From positions 21,584 through 85,583 of the forward strand of contig VRVR01000036.1 in assembly GCA_009859145.1 (NCBI GenBank): DNA of 64,000 nucleotides, written 5' to 3'. Each line of letters starts with the position of its first letter. The first letter of the stretch is position 1. This document shows positions 1-10,700 of this stretch, piece by piece. The notes under the pieces were generated by a model, which saw only the letters and a program-made list of their open reading frames with translations, ran no database searches and was not told the origin of the DNA. A program made the translations under genes and the position numbers. The stretch comes from Andalucia godoyi (lineage: Eukaryota > Discoba > Jakobea > Jakobida > Andaluciidae).

Positions 1-86
1 AAGGAAGGAAAGGAAGGAAAAAAAAGAAGGAAAGGAAGGAAAAAAAGAAGGAAAGGAAGGAAAAAAAAGAAGGAAGGACGGAAAAG
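1..86. repeat. purine-only tandem repeat (GGAA/AAAA-rich)
   Basis: The window opens with a run of A and G only. A unit of about 21-22 bp (two GGAA-type blocks followed by a run of A) recurs about three times before it breaks up near position 78. It is a simple minisatellite and probably continues to the left of the window. I see no coding signal in it. Confidence 0.85.
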
Positions 87-862
87 AGAAAGATAACGCA
101 CTTTTATATCGGTTCTCAAAACCTTCTCGTTGGTGCATTGTGAATGCTACTGGACAGGTTGTATTTTAGGCGTCATTGTGTGTGGAGGCAGTTGCGGCGT
201 GAAGAGACCTATCGATCTTCCTTCTGGTCCCACGAACAGAACAGCATCAGAAGTGCACCGCTGCGTGGGAGCACTTGCGCGCTGCTGAATGTGTCTGCTT
301 CCACGAGGGCGGTGCTCCCGATATCAGAAACTAGTTGCGCACCGTCTGCTTATACACCACTAGTTTTTGTGGTTGTTTTTTTGTGCAAAACCTGCCACAT
401 TAAAAATAGTGGCTGGGAGCGTGTCTGCTGTGACAGAGGATCTCGAGTTCCCGAAACGCCCAAAAAGGAAAAGAAATTGCCGATTTGGTCTTGAAATGGA
501 CACGTTAGGAAAGTGATCGTTCCAGAGAGGTGCCGACCAAAACAGAGGTTTTATTGTGCACAAATGCATTCGGTAAGAATCACGTTTGACTTGCCGGCAA
601 TGGTGAAATTATGAACGAGCGACGTGCAGCGTCGGCCCATCGCGGGAGGTATCCGAAATTAACAACGGCGGCCTTTGTGTTCGGAAACATTTCCAAACAT
701 GCGGTGTTCAGAGTATGTCAAAAAGCAGCCGCCCCACATGTATGACCGTCCGTTCATAAAATACAAGAATTCACATGTCGAATCGGTGGGCGAAGACTTG
801 CTAGCATCCTGCCGAAAAAAACGTGCAGAAAGAGTAGCTGGACGTAGGCAGACCATCGACAT
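87..862. other. no confident gene; upstream of a partial secreted-protein ORF
   Basis: Short reading frames occur on both strands, but none has a credible start, composition or family resemblance. An acceptor-like pyrimidine/CAG pattern near 840-850 would allow an upstream exon to join the reading frame that opens at 848. I could not identify such an exon. Confidence 0.4.
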
Positions 863-1501
863 TTGAACGGGGATGGCGACAGTTTGGAAACCGTTCTTGG
901 AAACAGATCTCGAGAACCATGCATTACATGCGAACTCTACTCAAATAAAACCCAACCTCCAGGGTATTCTGAACTTCTCCACAGCTGCACGTGTGTTCAT
1001 TTTTTCAATGATACTTTCGCCGGACCAGATGGTTCGTCCCCGCTACAAACGGATGGATGCGATTTCGTGGATCCCTACACGGGCCTCGCAAGCTTTGGAG
1101 ACTTCGTGGTCAACGTGACATCAAACACATGGTTTATTCCATCCAGTCCAATTGCATATACATGCGCCCGCGCATCTGTTGCGCGACAAACAACGTCCAC
1201 ATTGTACGTCGACTACATTGCGGGAGGGCAGCTGAGCACGAGGCAGTATTTCATCCACACCTACACGTCATCGAATGGCGGGCGGCCTCGACGAGGCCTG
1301 GGAGTCGTTCTTGCGGAGCGGAAACCGAATCTGTACGGGCGGGCCTCCGAGGAAACCCCCGCGGGATTCATCTACGAGGCACTGCTTTCCAATGCGCACT
1401 TTACGGATCCCGGCGACAGCGCCTCGTTTGCAGCCCCAGTTGCTCTGTCTCAGATGACAGGCCTTGTAATTGCATCGACTCTCGCTGTCTCTCTAGCATA
1501 G
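848..1501 (+). CDS. 3' part of a probable GPI-anchored secreted protein (partial or spliced)
   Basis: The reading frame is open from just after a stop at 845-847 to a stop at 1499-1501. It lacks a usable early ATG, so the 5' exon or exons lie upstream or the gene is broken. The translated part has several N-glycosylation sequons (NRS, NKT, NDT, NVT), scattered cysteines and a hydrophilic body. It ends with a short uninterrupted hydrophobic tail (GLVIASTLAVSLA) that stops at the C-terminus, typical of a GPI-attachment signal. I do not recognise the family. Surface localisation is inferred from composition only. A chance open frame cannot be excluded. Confidence 0.4.
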   Translation, partial: ADHRHLNGDGDSLETVLGNRSREPCITCELYSNKTQPPGYSELLHSCTCVHFFNDTFAGPDGSSPLQTDGCDFVDPYTGLASFGDFVVNVTSNTWFIPSSPIAYTCARASVARQTTSTLYVDYIAGGQLSTRQYFIHTYTSSNGGRPRRGLGVVLAERKPNLYGRASEETPAGFIYEALLSNAHFTDPGDSASFAAPVALSQMTGLVIASTLAVSLA

Positions 1502-2558
1502 CGCTCGTATGGACGACCAGCAACAACAGAACAATGCAGATAAACAATGCAGGTTTTTTTGTGTGAAATTTTGACATATCCAGCTAAACCCTGAAAGTGG
1601 CTGGTGATCATCGTTACCATCGTGATTCAACATGCCTCCCCCCTCTCTCTGTGCAAAAGGTCGCCGATTTGTAGTTCGCAGCGACTGCATGCCCTTGAAT
1701 ATATTTGATCACACGACTGTCTTCTCTCTCTCATACGGAGATTGTGTGCTGTGCTTTTTTGCATGAACGAAGGTATCGAGTGGCATACGGGCGAGCTTCA
1801 ACACGATCCAGCGAACGGTTGTTTGCACGAACGGCAACAAGCAAGGGCCTGGACAAGTCGTATGGATAGGCCGAATAGCCTTCCGGCAGATAAACGTCAC
1901 CTTGCCAGAAAACTCCCCACGCCGACCAAGGCAAGCGGATACGAGACTCAGCGATACCTAAAAGGGATTCTCTCAGCGAAAAGCGGAAAGCGAACGTCGA
2001 ACAAAGGTAATAGTGATCCCATCTGAATACAACACCTTTGCACCGTGTCACACTGGTCACGATTTCCGTTTTTTGTTACGCCTTCCACTCTTTTGACATC
2101 CTCGCGAAGTTCAGCATGCTGTCTTTTGCCCCCAGGTGCGAGATTCGCGCAGGCAACCGTCTCACAAAGCAAATTCCATAGTACTTGCAGAATAACATTT
2201 TCCCGGTACCCCGGCGGATGCCTCACAGCGATCCGAATATCTGCATGCTTTTGAAAAACTCTCGGATCTTCAAAGGGTGAGAGATATACTTTTCATGCAT
2301 CCACTTGTCTACACTGACAGACACATACCCTAAAAGAAGAGAGTTTGTAAGTGCATGCTCCGCTGTTGAGCACATACACGGCGGATCCCCGTGATGCAGC
2401 CGGAATGAATTCCCGCAAAAACTGAAAAGAGGACGATCCAAACCCGATTTGTCATCTGGCGTACAAAAGCGACCTGTCTGCGGCTTGTCGTAGCAACAAC
2501 GAAGAATTCACAGAAGGCGGCTGGGGAAAAAAGTCATGCGTGCCACCTAGTCCAACCA
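1502..2558. other. no confident gene; coding-like fragments on the minus strand
   Basis: The minus strand has three adjacent open stretches with protein-like composition (about 2441-2223, 2330-1948 and 2060-1731). They could be exons of a spliced gene, but I could not join them with consistent GT/AG boundaries or recognise a family. One stretch (a DVYLP...YPYDLSRPLLVAV pattern) vaguely recalls glycosyltransferases, too weakly to name. The plus strand shows nothing convincing. Confidence 0.25.
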
Positions 2559-2581
2559 GTGACATTTAATACGTGGAGTTT

Positions 2582-2613
2582 GGGGGGTGGGGGTGGGGGT
2601 GGGGGTGAGGGGG
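2582..2613 (+). repeat. G-run repeat (GGGGGT units), G-quadruplex-prone
   Basis: Five consecutive G-runs of five or six are separated by single T or TGA spacers on the plus strand. It is a simple repeat that satisfies the G3+N1-7 quadruplex pattern. It lies at the 5' edge of the Nudix-like relic. Read through in the relic's frame it would give only poly-Gly, so it is probably non-coding. Confidence 0.8.
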
Positions 2614-2959
2614 TGCTGTTGGTCTCTTCTGGTTTTGATATTGCAGAACTGTTCGCATACCCCATAACTGTACAACTTCCATTGCTTGTTGCTGCTGCGA
2701 TCCTCTGCGACAAAAACGACGGAGACAAAGTACTTCTCGTGAATCGTGCTCGCGCAACCTTCTGCGAGAGCCGGGCACTGGTTGGCGGCTGTGGCGCCTT
2801 CGACAAAATTGTGAACCCCGAGGAAGCCGTGGTCAGTGAAATAGAAGGCGATTTAGAAGTGGCGTCCATCCAACTTCGGTTCTTTCACTACTACTTTTGC
2901 AAACCAAAGACTGTTGTGCTCGCTTTTTCTGGACAGTTGGAGCATGAATGGTCCATTCG

Positions 2960-3003
2960 GCATGACCCGCAGTACGTTTCTGCATGACCCGCAGTACGTT
3001 TCT
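2960..3003 (+). repeat. perfect 22-bp tandem duplication
   Basis: The 22-bp unit beginning GCATGACCCGCAG occupies 2960-2981 and is repeated without mismatch at 2982-3003. Its length is not a multiple of three, so it shifts the frame of the surrounding Nudix-like sequence and creates a stop. Confidence 0.9.
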
Positions 3004-3105
3004 GCATGGAAATGGTTCGATGTGTGTGACGCTCGACAGCGGACCGTAAACAAACCGCGCGCGGCATTTCTCTCTGCGAACAAGAAAAAGATGCTGCACC
3101 TTTGA

Positions 3106-3702
3106 ACAGGAGTATTGAGTGAGAACACCAAAACTCGAGTGTTTTTCTTACAAAGGCACGTGATTTGTGACGACGAAACAGTGTTCGTGTTTCACGCATC
3201 TCTGTCCTGCCTGTTGAACCCTTGAAAAAAGATCTCCCCTCCACTTCTTGTTCCAAAAACCCAAAGGAGCGAGCATTTTGAAAGTTCGGGGATCTTCCGT
3301 GGGGACAGCAGCAACAGTGTCGTTCAGTGGATTGACATCTGGTGTGTCGGCTGCTTCCAGAATAACAGAGTGTACACAAAAAGATGCGTCGAAAACAAAG
3401 CGCGCGTAAATCATTTGGCAACATTTCAATGGAGTCGGGCTTTCGTTTCCGCTGAACAATTGGAATCAAACCTGTTCTGCTTTCCTTGCTGCACGTCGTT
3501 TCCCATCATTTCGCTCCATTCCTGGACCATTTACCATCATCATCCTTTGGAAAGTTTATCTGCATTAAATAAAAAAAGGCGAGTCAAATCGCACCATATT
3601 TATAGCGACTAGTATTCCCGGTTTCATTGTTTTCCCCTGGGACAAATGTGATCCCGTTCGCTTAGCTATGACCTGCAAGAATTTCTTTTGTTTTCTCGTC
3701 AA
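3106..3702. other. upstream region of the LRR receptor; nothing else supported
   Basis: No gene is convincing here. A minus-strand open stretch (3459-3148) has plausible amino-acid composition but no start context or recognisable family. The last 100 bases are AT-rich and probably contain the promoter and 5' UTR of the receptor gene that starts at 3703. Confidence 0.4.
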
Positions 3703-6700
3703 ATGATTCCGTTTCCGAGATTCGCTCTTTCCCTCTTGTTGTTGCTTTCTTCATCGCCACTCTTTTTGACAAGCTGCACGCCGACTGATGTTGTTTTCAA
3801 TGGCAGAATAGGACTCCTTGATCGAACGGCCGTGGAACATATTTCTCGAGACGTATTTGGACATTCGCTCGAATCCGTGGATGCAGCAAATTTTCTTCTG
3901 CAGTCGACCATTGGAAATGCAACCTGGTGGTCCGAACTAGAGCCGCGCTTCCCGCCAGCAGTGCTTTCAATGATGAAGGATAGCGTTATTGGTTTTGCAG
4001 GAGGATTAGTGCGCCAGTTCCAGCAATATTCAGTTGGGGAGTCAAAAATGTCTGATCTTCACGCAGCAATTTTGAAAACTGCACTTCCGTCGGAGGGCTC
4101 AGTTTACTCCGCTTCTGACAGTCCTGCCGTGCACACCTTTCCACGGCATGACCACTCTCGTGAACGAATTACCGCTGCCAAAGAGCAAAATTCAATGAAT
4201 CGATATGAATTGGATCATTTGCATTACCGTCTTCCCACGGAAAAACTGGTCATCCACAAATCCTTGGCCGTGAAAGATGCGTCCAGTGCGCCGCCACCGC
4301 ATTCTCTCAATAGTGTGTCCCATGCACCAGATTGCACGGTGCTTGCTGATGTGTATATGAGCACTGACGGTCCCAACTGGCAGCCGATCAATTGGGGCCC
4401 GACGCTTCCCTTGAATTTCTCGGTTGCGTGCTGCTCGCCGCCGCTTGGCGGATACGTCTGCGATGCGGATACGGGACGAGTTATTTCCTTGAATTTAAAT
4501 ACGAATCAGCTAAGTGGACCGCTCCCAGCGTCGCTGGGCAATCTTTCGGAGCTCCAGTCTTTACTCTTGTACTTTAATTCTCTGAATGGATCGATTCCAG
4601 ATTCTCTGGGTGGTTTGCTACAACTTCAGTACTTGTATCTGGATTTCAACCAGCTGACGGGACCGATTCCGGCGTCATTGGGTAATCTGTCGAGGCTTCT
4701 GCATTTAGTGTTGTCTGTCAACCAATTGACTGGATCGATTCCAGATTCGGTGGGCAGTCTGTCGCGTCTTCAGTTTTTGTGGATGGCTTCCAACCAATTA
4801 ACGGGACCGATTCCGGACTCTTTTGGAAGTCTTTTGAGCCTTCAGAAATTACTGCTCTATTCGAATCAACTCAACGGATCGATTCCGGCATCATTAGGAA
4901 GTCTGTCGCAGCTCCAGACCTTGGCATTGTATTCCAACCAGCTGGATGGATCAATTCCAGAGTCGTTGGGTAGCATGCCCCTTCTTGAGTTGCTCTTCAT
5001 GAACGACAACCATCTTTCTGGTCAGTTGAGTTGTGCATCGCTGGGTCCGCATTTGCAAACGTTGGATTTGCAGAGAAATGCACTTGTGGGCCCCATTCCA
5101 TCTTGCTTTTGTAATCAAGTTCAGCTAACGTTTGTTTACTTGGGAAACAACAACTTCACTTCGTTTCCGAACTGTTCGCTACCAGTACTCTTTCATATGG
5201 ATCTTTCCAGCAACCTCATTTCCTCTTTTCCGTTTTCGATGATCCCTGGGTTCTCATCGCTGATGTCACTGGACCTCAGCTTCAATGCCTTGTCAGGAGC
5301 ATTCCCTTTGGACGTCTTCATCACAGCTTCGTCACTTCGCTCTCTCTCTCTTGCATATAATCAATACAAAGACGTGTTCCCCGTGTATGCGTGTAATTTC
5401 CGTCCGGCGATGGACCCTCCTGTTACCGTTAGAACAAATTTGGAGACACTAGATCTTTCCGGAAATGAAATTACCGGTATTCCTGGAGTTGTTGATTACA
5501 ACAACAGCGAATGTAATTTCTGTTCTACATCCGCTTATTATTCGCTAACGTCCTTGCACATGAAGGACACGAAGCTTCCGCCTTTATTTCCTTCATTTGA
5601 TGCAGTTACTCGCGGAAACGCTTCTTGTTCAACGCCCCCGCTCTCATTTTTTGATGTTTTACAGTTTCTCACGGGTCTCGTCTCTTTAGATGTTTCCGCA
5701 AACAATCTTTCCGTGGGGCTTGATGTCGTCCTTTCACTCCCACTGCTCTCGTCTTTTGACATTCTTGACAATTCGAAAGCACGGAAGTCGCTTCTTTCAT
5801 ATACAAATCAGCAGAGATTTTCGTTCGACCCGAGTACAAGCTATCCTTTGAGCACAAATATGTCGTGCGTGCAAGCTGCAGTTGGCCGACTTTCATTTCA
5901 AGCTGATCCTGCTTTTTTTGACTACAAGAACTGTGTCTGTCGACCTGGATTCTTTGGAAAGCCTCCAACTTGCTCACCGTGCTTGTCCAATGCCGACTGT
6001 TCTTTCCGAAGTGAAGCAAATATTCCGTTTGGAAACATTTCTCTTGCTTTCAGAGAAAGTGGAAATGTAATTGCCCAAATTGGATACTATGCATCCCCAT
6101 CAGTAACGTTTGCAGAAATGATGAACAATGAGTCATACCCCAAAGCAATGGAGGTATGTTCACACGCCGGAACGGATTTAACAGCTTGCGATGCGCGGCA
6201 GACAGGACCGTGCAAAGCGGGATACAAAGGAAGACTGTGTTCCGCTTGTTCCTCGGGGTTTTTTCGCACCGGCGATCGATGTATTGAATGTCCGCAGGCG
6301 GCTGGACTTGTGTTGTTTGCCATTTTTGTCGTTCTTGCTGCCGTCGGTCTGGTCTTGTGGTCGTTCTTTGTGGGCTCCTCTTCCTCGGGATTGGTGAAGA
6401 TGCTTTTGTTTTTTTGGCAAGCACTGTACTTCATTCGAACCCCCATGTCCAATGGACTGTACAGTGTCACGCATGGGACGTCGTCCATGATCATCCTGTC
6501 GCTCGCTGGTCCAGAATGTTTTTTTCGAAACTGGGACTATACGTCAAATTATGTTCTCTCTGTTACGGCTCCGTTGATTTCGGTAGTCCTTGTTGTACTG
6601 GTGTGGCGAGTTGGACAGTTCCGATTCCGAACATCTGCTCATCGTTTTCGGAGAGCATGGTCAGATCGCTGTCGTCGATCATGCATATTCTTGTTTCTGC

Positions 6701-7395
6701 TCCTATTCATGTCTGCCGTTTCCGCCATTCTTGCATCATTGTCCTGCACAACGGATGCAGGAGATGGAAAATCATATCTCGTGTTTTACCCAAACGAAGA
6801 ATGTTCTTCGATACTGCAAGCGGTGTCTTCGATTCTTCTCGTGTTTTATGTGTTGGTGATTCCGGGTGGGCTGTCTTTCGTCATCTGGCGCAGTGGTGTT
6901 TTGTCCAAGAATGCGAAGCCACATACACGAAGGATGCATGTTTACTCGTTGTTGTTCGGTTCGTACCGACCTAACAGAAGATGGTGGGAAATTGTTGTAA
7001 CGATTCGTCGAGTATTGTTCGTGGTTGCGTATGTCACGATTCCTCCGCTTTCAGAGTACCGCACCATGTTGGTTGCAATTGTTCTGGTAGCCGCCGCAGG
7101 TGCTCAAGCAATAGCTACTCCCTATCACCGTGGTGTCGAAAACCCGGTTGAAATCATTTCGCTTGGAATCCTTCTCGTCAACCTCGTTTGCTTTGTGCAA
7201 TCTCAAGTTCTGGCTGTACAAGGCGTCGACGGGGCAGGAGCGTTCGTGTTTGCTATGAATGTTTCGTTTTCTGTCGTCTTGATTGGGATGCTGCTTTCGC
7301 ACGTCCGACGACATTGGCGAACTTCTACTAAACCTGGTGATCCGTTAGAAACTCTAGCAGAAGGCTTATTAATGGAAGAGAATGAAGATTTTTAG
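3703..7395 (+). CDS. LRR receptor-like protein with C-terminal polytopic membrane domain
   Basis: The ATG at 3703 is chosen because it directly begins a signal peptide (hydrophobic ALSLLLLLSSSPLFL core); a TTG upstream in the same frame is not credible. The protein is 1230 residues. Residues 27-210 are unrecognised. A 'STDGPNW...NWG' cap of the plant LRR N-terminal kind is followed from about residue 255 by plant-type 24-residue LRRs (NQLTGxIPxSLGxLxxLQxL), regular for nine to ten units and irregular to about residue 700. A Cys-rich EGF-like segment (residues 745-865, CKAGYKGRLCSAC) comes next. About eight hydrophobic helices fill residues 868-1202, and the tail is short and acidic. The topology suggests an extracellular sensing domain on a multi-helix membrane anchor. 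No kinase domain is present. Ligand and signalling output are unknown. The gene has no introns and converges on the PKS/NRPS gene. Confidence 0.8.
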   Translation: MIPFPRFALSLLLLLSSSPLFLTSCTPTDVVFNGRIGLLDRTAVEHISRDVFGHSLESVDAANFLLQSTIGNATWWSELEPRFPPAVLSMMKDSVIGFAGGLVRQFQQYSVGESKMSDLHAAILKTALPSEGSVYSASDSPAVHTFPRHDHSRERITAAKEQNSMNRYELDHLHYRLPTEKLVIHKSLAVKDASSAPPPHSLNSVSHAPDCTVLADVYMSTDGPNWQPINWGPTLPLNFSVACCSPPLGGYVCDADTGRVISLNLNTNQLSGPLPASLGNLSELQSLLLYFNSLNGSIPDSLGGLLQLQYLYLDFNQLTGPIPASLGNLSRLLHLVLSVNQLTGSIPDSVGSLSRLQFLWMASNQLTGPIPDSFGSLLSLQKLLLYSNQLNGSIPASLGSLSQLQTLALYSNQLDGSIPESLGSMPLLELLFMNDNHLSGQLSCASLGPHLQTLDLQRNALVGPIPSCFCNQVQLTFVYLGNNNFTSFPNCSLPVLFHMDLSSNLISSFPFSMIPGFSSLMSLDLSFNALSGAFPLDVFITASSLRSLSLAYNQYKDVFPVYACNFRPAMDPPVTVRTNLETLDLSGNEITGIPGVVDYNNSECNFCSTSAYYSLTSLHMKDTKLPPLFPSFDAVTRGNASCSTPPLSFFDVLQFLTGLVSLDVSANNLSVGLDVVLSLPLLSSFDILDNSKARKSLLSYTNQQRFSFDPSTSYPLSTNMSCVQAAVGRLSFQADPAFFDYKNCVCRPGFFGKPPTCSPCLSNADCSFRSEANIPFGNISLAFRESGNVIAQIGYYASPSVTFAEMMNNESYPKAMEVCSHAGTDLTACDARQTGPCKAGYKGRLCSACSSGFFRTGDRCIECPQAAGLVLFAIFVVLAAVGLVLWSFFVGSSSSGLVKMLLFFWQALYFIRTPMSNGLYSVTHGTSSMIILSLAGPECFFRNWDYTSNYVLSVTAPLISVVLVVLVWRVGQFRFRTSAHRFRRAWSDRCRRSCIFLFLLLFMSAVSAILASLSCTTDAGDGKSYLVFYPNEECSSILQAVSSILLVFYVLVIPGGLSFVIWRSGVLSKNAKPHTRRMHVYSLLFGSYRPNRRWWEIVVTIRRVLFVVAYVTIPPLSEYRTMLVAIVLVAAAGAQAIATPYHRGVENPVEIISLGILLVNLVCFVQSQVLAVQGVDGAGAFVFAMNVSFSVVLIGMLLSHVRRHWRTSTKPGDPLETLAEGLLMEENEDF

Positions 7396-7765
7396 TGAAT
7401 CCAGAGTGGGTCGGTTCTACTCACTCCATACGGTGTATCACACCATCGAACAGCATATGTTTGCTCCCGTCATCGGAAATATAGCCGCACAGTGATAATG
7501 GGAATGCCTCAGTGAAAATTGTTATGCGCAAAAGACAAAACCCCGTGAATGAAAATTTGGTTAGGGTCAGAGGCGGGAAACGATCCCACTCGAACATCAC
7601 AAGAATCAATTAAGAGACTGCAAAGAATGCCACGAATCCACCGAGTCAAAGGGAGAGTTTAAAAGATGGTTTGCATCCAACAAAGATGTAGTGAATTGCT
7701 GGAGCGTCACACTTCAATCGTAGGACCCAACGTAATCAGCGGTAAAAATTCGAGCGGATTTACCA
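7396..7765. other. gap between convergent 3' ends
   Basis: This is the 370-bp space between the stop codons of the LRR receptor (plus) and the PKS/NRPS (minus). No open frame, repeat or RNA gene is evident. It presumably holds both 3' UTRs. Confidence 0.6.
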
Positions 7766-10700
7766 TCACAAGTCGCACAACGGGTTGCCAGTAATTGCGC
7801 GTGGGCTCTCTGAGAAATCGCTAAAAACAATTCTAGCATCTTCTAACCGCGAGCGAATAACACCAGCGACGATCTCCACGAACGGGTGCTTATTCATGGA
7901 GATGTGGTCTCCCTCAACCTCGATGACCTCCAAGCCGTTCTCAAAATATGGTGTCCAGGCCTCGAATGGGCGCAGTGCATCCATTGAGCGACGCACTTTC
8001 GCAAATATGAATGTTCCGCGCCCCCCATAGTTCTGCGGAATATACGAAAACATCGCATCCACGTTCGAAACGAAACAATCAATGTACTTTCCGAAGATTT
8101 CCGAGGAAACGTTAAGAGGAAATTCTCCACGTGATTGCCCTGCTCGAAGGATTGCTGCTTTCCTTTCTTCCTTCGACATGCTTTGCAGTCTTTCTTCGCC
8201 GATTCCAGTCGCCTCTCCCCACAGGTAACTCAACACTTCAACATCATTTGTAATGCGATCTGGCATCTGATGTCCGCCAGGCGTATCAATCATGATTAAG
8301 GAGGAAACAGACTGTGCGCCAATCATGCAGGCCATTTCAAAACACAACATTCCTCCGAAGGACGAACCTGCAAGGTGATAAGGGCCCGAGTAGCCTGCGT
8401 CTGATGCTTCCTTCAAATACCTTTCGCACATTCCCCTGACACAAACGTCAAATTTTGCAGAAGTGCCAGCGAGGCCAAAGGATTCGAAAGAAACGACTGT
8501 CCGTTCGGGTCCAAGAGCGGATACAAGAGGAACGTAGAACGCAGTCGTTCCTCCAACGGGGTGGAGTAAGAAGAGTGGAGACAGTTCTTGATTTGTCCCT
8601 AGTTGCATAACGATTAGTGACTTTGGCTCCAGAGTATGAACAGGGGAGACAAAGTACAATCCTGACAAGACCTTCACTGCGAGTTTTCTTGCTGTCGAGT
8701 TTTGCACAATCGCACTGATTGGAAGGCGTACTCCATAGGATTGCCGAACTTCTTCGAGAATCTGTAACGCACGAAATGAATCCCCTCCAGATCTGAAAAA
8801 ATCTGCAGAGTCATCCACTGCTGTAGTAGTGTATTTCTTGAATATCCCAAGGATACGACTCGTGATGCTGGAGAGGGAAATGTCGACGGACTCCCTTTCG
8901 GAAGCATTGGCAACAACCGTCGAGCATTTTGACTGGACATTGTTCCATGCCACGTTTTCTGATGCCAGCGAATCTTCTGGACGCATGTTCGCGGAAATGA
9001 TTACATGTCTCGGCACATCATTGTAGTGTACGATGACGTATGCCAGCGCATGCACAAACTCTGTTCCTCGCAGCATCTGGTGAGTACCATGCACGCTGCT
9101 GGTTCCACCATTAAGATCTCGGTCTGTTTCAACTCCTCCGATGAAGCAAACAACAGAATCACGACCGGTCACAGAACTAGCCACAGCTGCAGTCCCGACG
9201 CTGTAAGGACAAAATCCAACTCCGCCTAGGACTGCAGACATCGAAGACGCCACGACGACTTTTTCGAACGCAAAATGGCGAACCAAAGACCCCAGACAAG
9301 GAACTCGAGACTGGATACTCTGCTGTGTATCGTCTATCGATACTTCACGGACAGGAATGCGCGAAACGAGGCCTGAAAAGTACAGCAGCGTGACTGGACT
9401 CTGAGATGGCAACTGCGACAGAAGACCTCGAATTTCCTCCGCATTCTTCATGTCCAGAGTGACTACATTCACAATGAATCCTTTCGCGACAGTCTCACAC
9501 AAGACACGAAACAGCCGGCGGCGCCAAACCGGAAGCATGGTATCGGATGACAGACAGAGCCACTGCGATGCATGAGGAAAAGGTGAACGAGTCGTGATGA
9601 AGAGAGTCGACACGCATGTCGCCGCTGCAGTGCAAGCTTCAATGACAAAAGAACCGAGGCGGCCGGTGCATCCCACTAGCAGCCAATCTTCGTTGCTGCT
9701 CTGATTGTTGTTGGTGATGGAGCTGGCGGTATCCACAACAGGAAGTGTGACTTTTGGTGGAGACGCTGTGAGACGGAGTGATGATGCGGGAAGCTGAGAC
9801 AGTCGGGACAGTACACGGTACCTTAACGCTGAACCGGCGAATAGCATCTCCCGACACGCCTGCGGAGCAGCTTCGGAAAATAGCGCTTCCGGAAATGGAG
9901 GAAGTAGCAGGGACTGGGCAAACGACGCTTCCATGGAATGTACAACGCACCATGGATGGCCGAGCTCCTGGCAAGCACAACGGAAAAAACACGAGACAGC
10001 AAACTCCCTCCATCGAGAATCATCAGAGAACCCAGCATCGTGACTAAGGTGGCGGGAGTCTCCGAATACCCCACGCCCAAAACATGCATATATCGTAACA
10101 TCCCATTTGCAACGCAAGAGAACATCCTTCAGCACATCACACACACAAGCCACGTCCTTGAAATCCGCTCTGGACTGATTCTCAAACGATAGACTGAAGA
10201 CAATTTCTACTTTTGATGAACACGCCGCGGTCGAAACGTAGGTCACCAGATTGGCACCCTTTTCAGGAGGTAATATCCATGGAGACGACAATGGGAATAT
10301 AGCTTCCTTGCATAGTCCGGTGGGAGAACAAACGACGACGCCTCCAGGCATATGTTGCTGTCCTGCTTGCTCCAGCCGTTCGGAAAGGCAATCCATGTCG
10401 GTGAATACAACAGTCAGTCGAAACATCGCACGACGACGACCATCACCAGTCACAGCGTGCTCTGGATAGTGTACACTATACAAGCACAGGGAGGGGTCGA
10501 CATCATCAGCACGTCGACTGCAGCCATGAAAGACCATCCGCCTGATCGGCATCTTAGTAGAAGTGGGTTTGAAAGCACCAAATCCCAAGTAATCATTCAG
10601 AAAATGGCTCCATTCCACTTGTGCTCCCCCTACCCATGCACTGCTCAGGAGACGAATAAAGGAATCAAGAGTGCACGGTTCGGAAGGCAGCTCCATGGCA

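Larger units (their letters stand above)
2559..3105 (+). pseudogene. Nudix-like hydrolase relic broken by a 22-bp duplication
   Basis: From about 2640 the frame encodes a Nudix-like fold. There is a beta strand with VLLVNRAR, a 'VGGCGAFDK' segment in the position of the usual PGG loop, then a Nudix-box-like helix (EEAVVSEIEGDLEV) and a strand (TVVLAFSG). The Nudix signature GX5EX7REUXEEXGU is badly eroded: S replaces R and GD replaces EE, so the metal site looks lost. The frame stops at 2985-2987 inside a direct 22-bp tandem duplication. With only one copy of that unit the frame would continue in register to a stop at 3103-3105 through a WKWFD motif normal for Nudix C-termini. There is no ATG at the 5' end. 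I interpret it as a recently disrupted, already degenerate gene; an assembly error at the duplication is the alternative. Confidence 0.5.
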
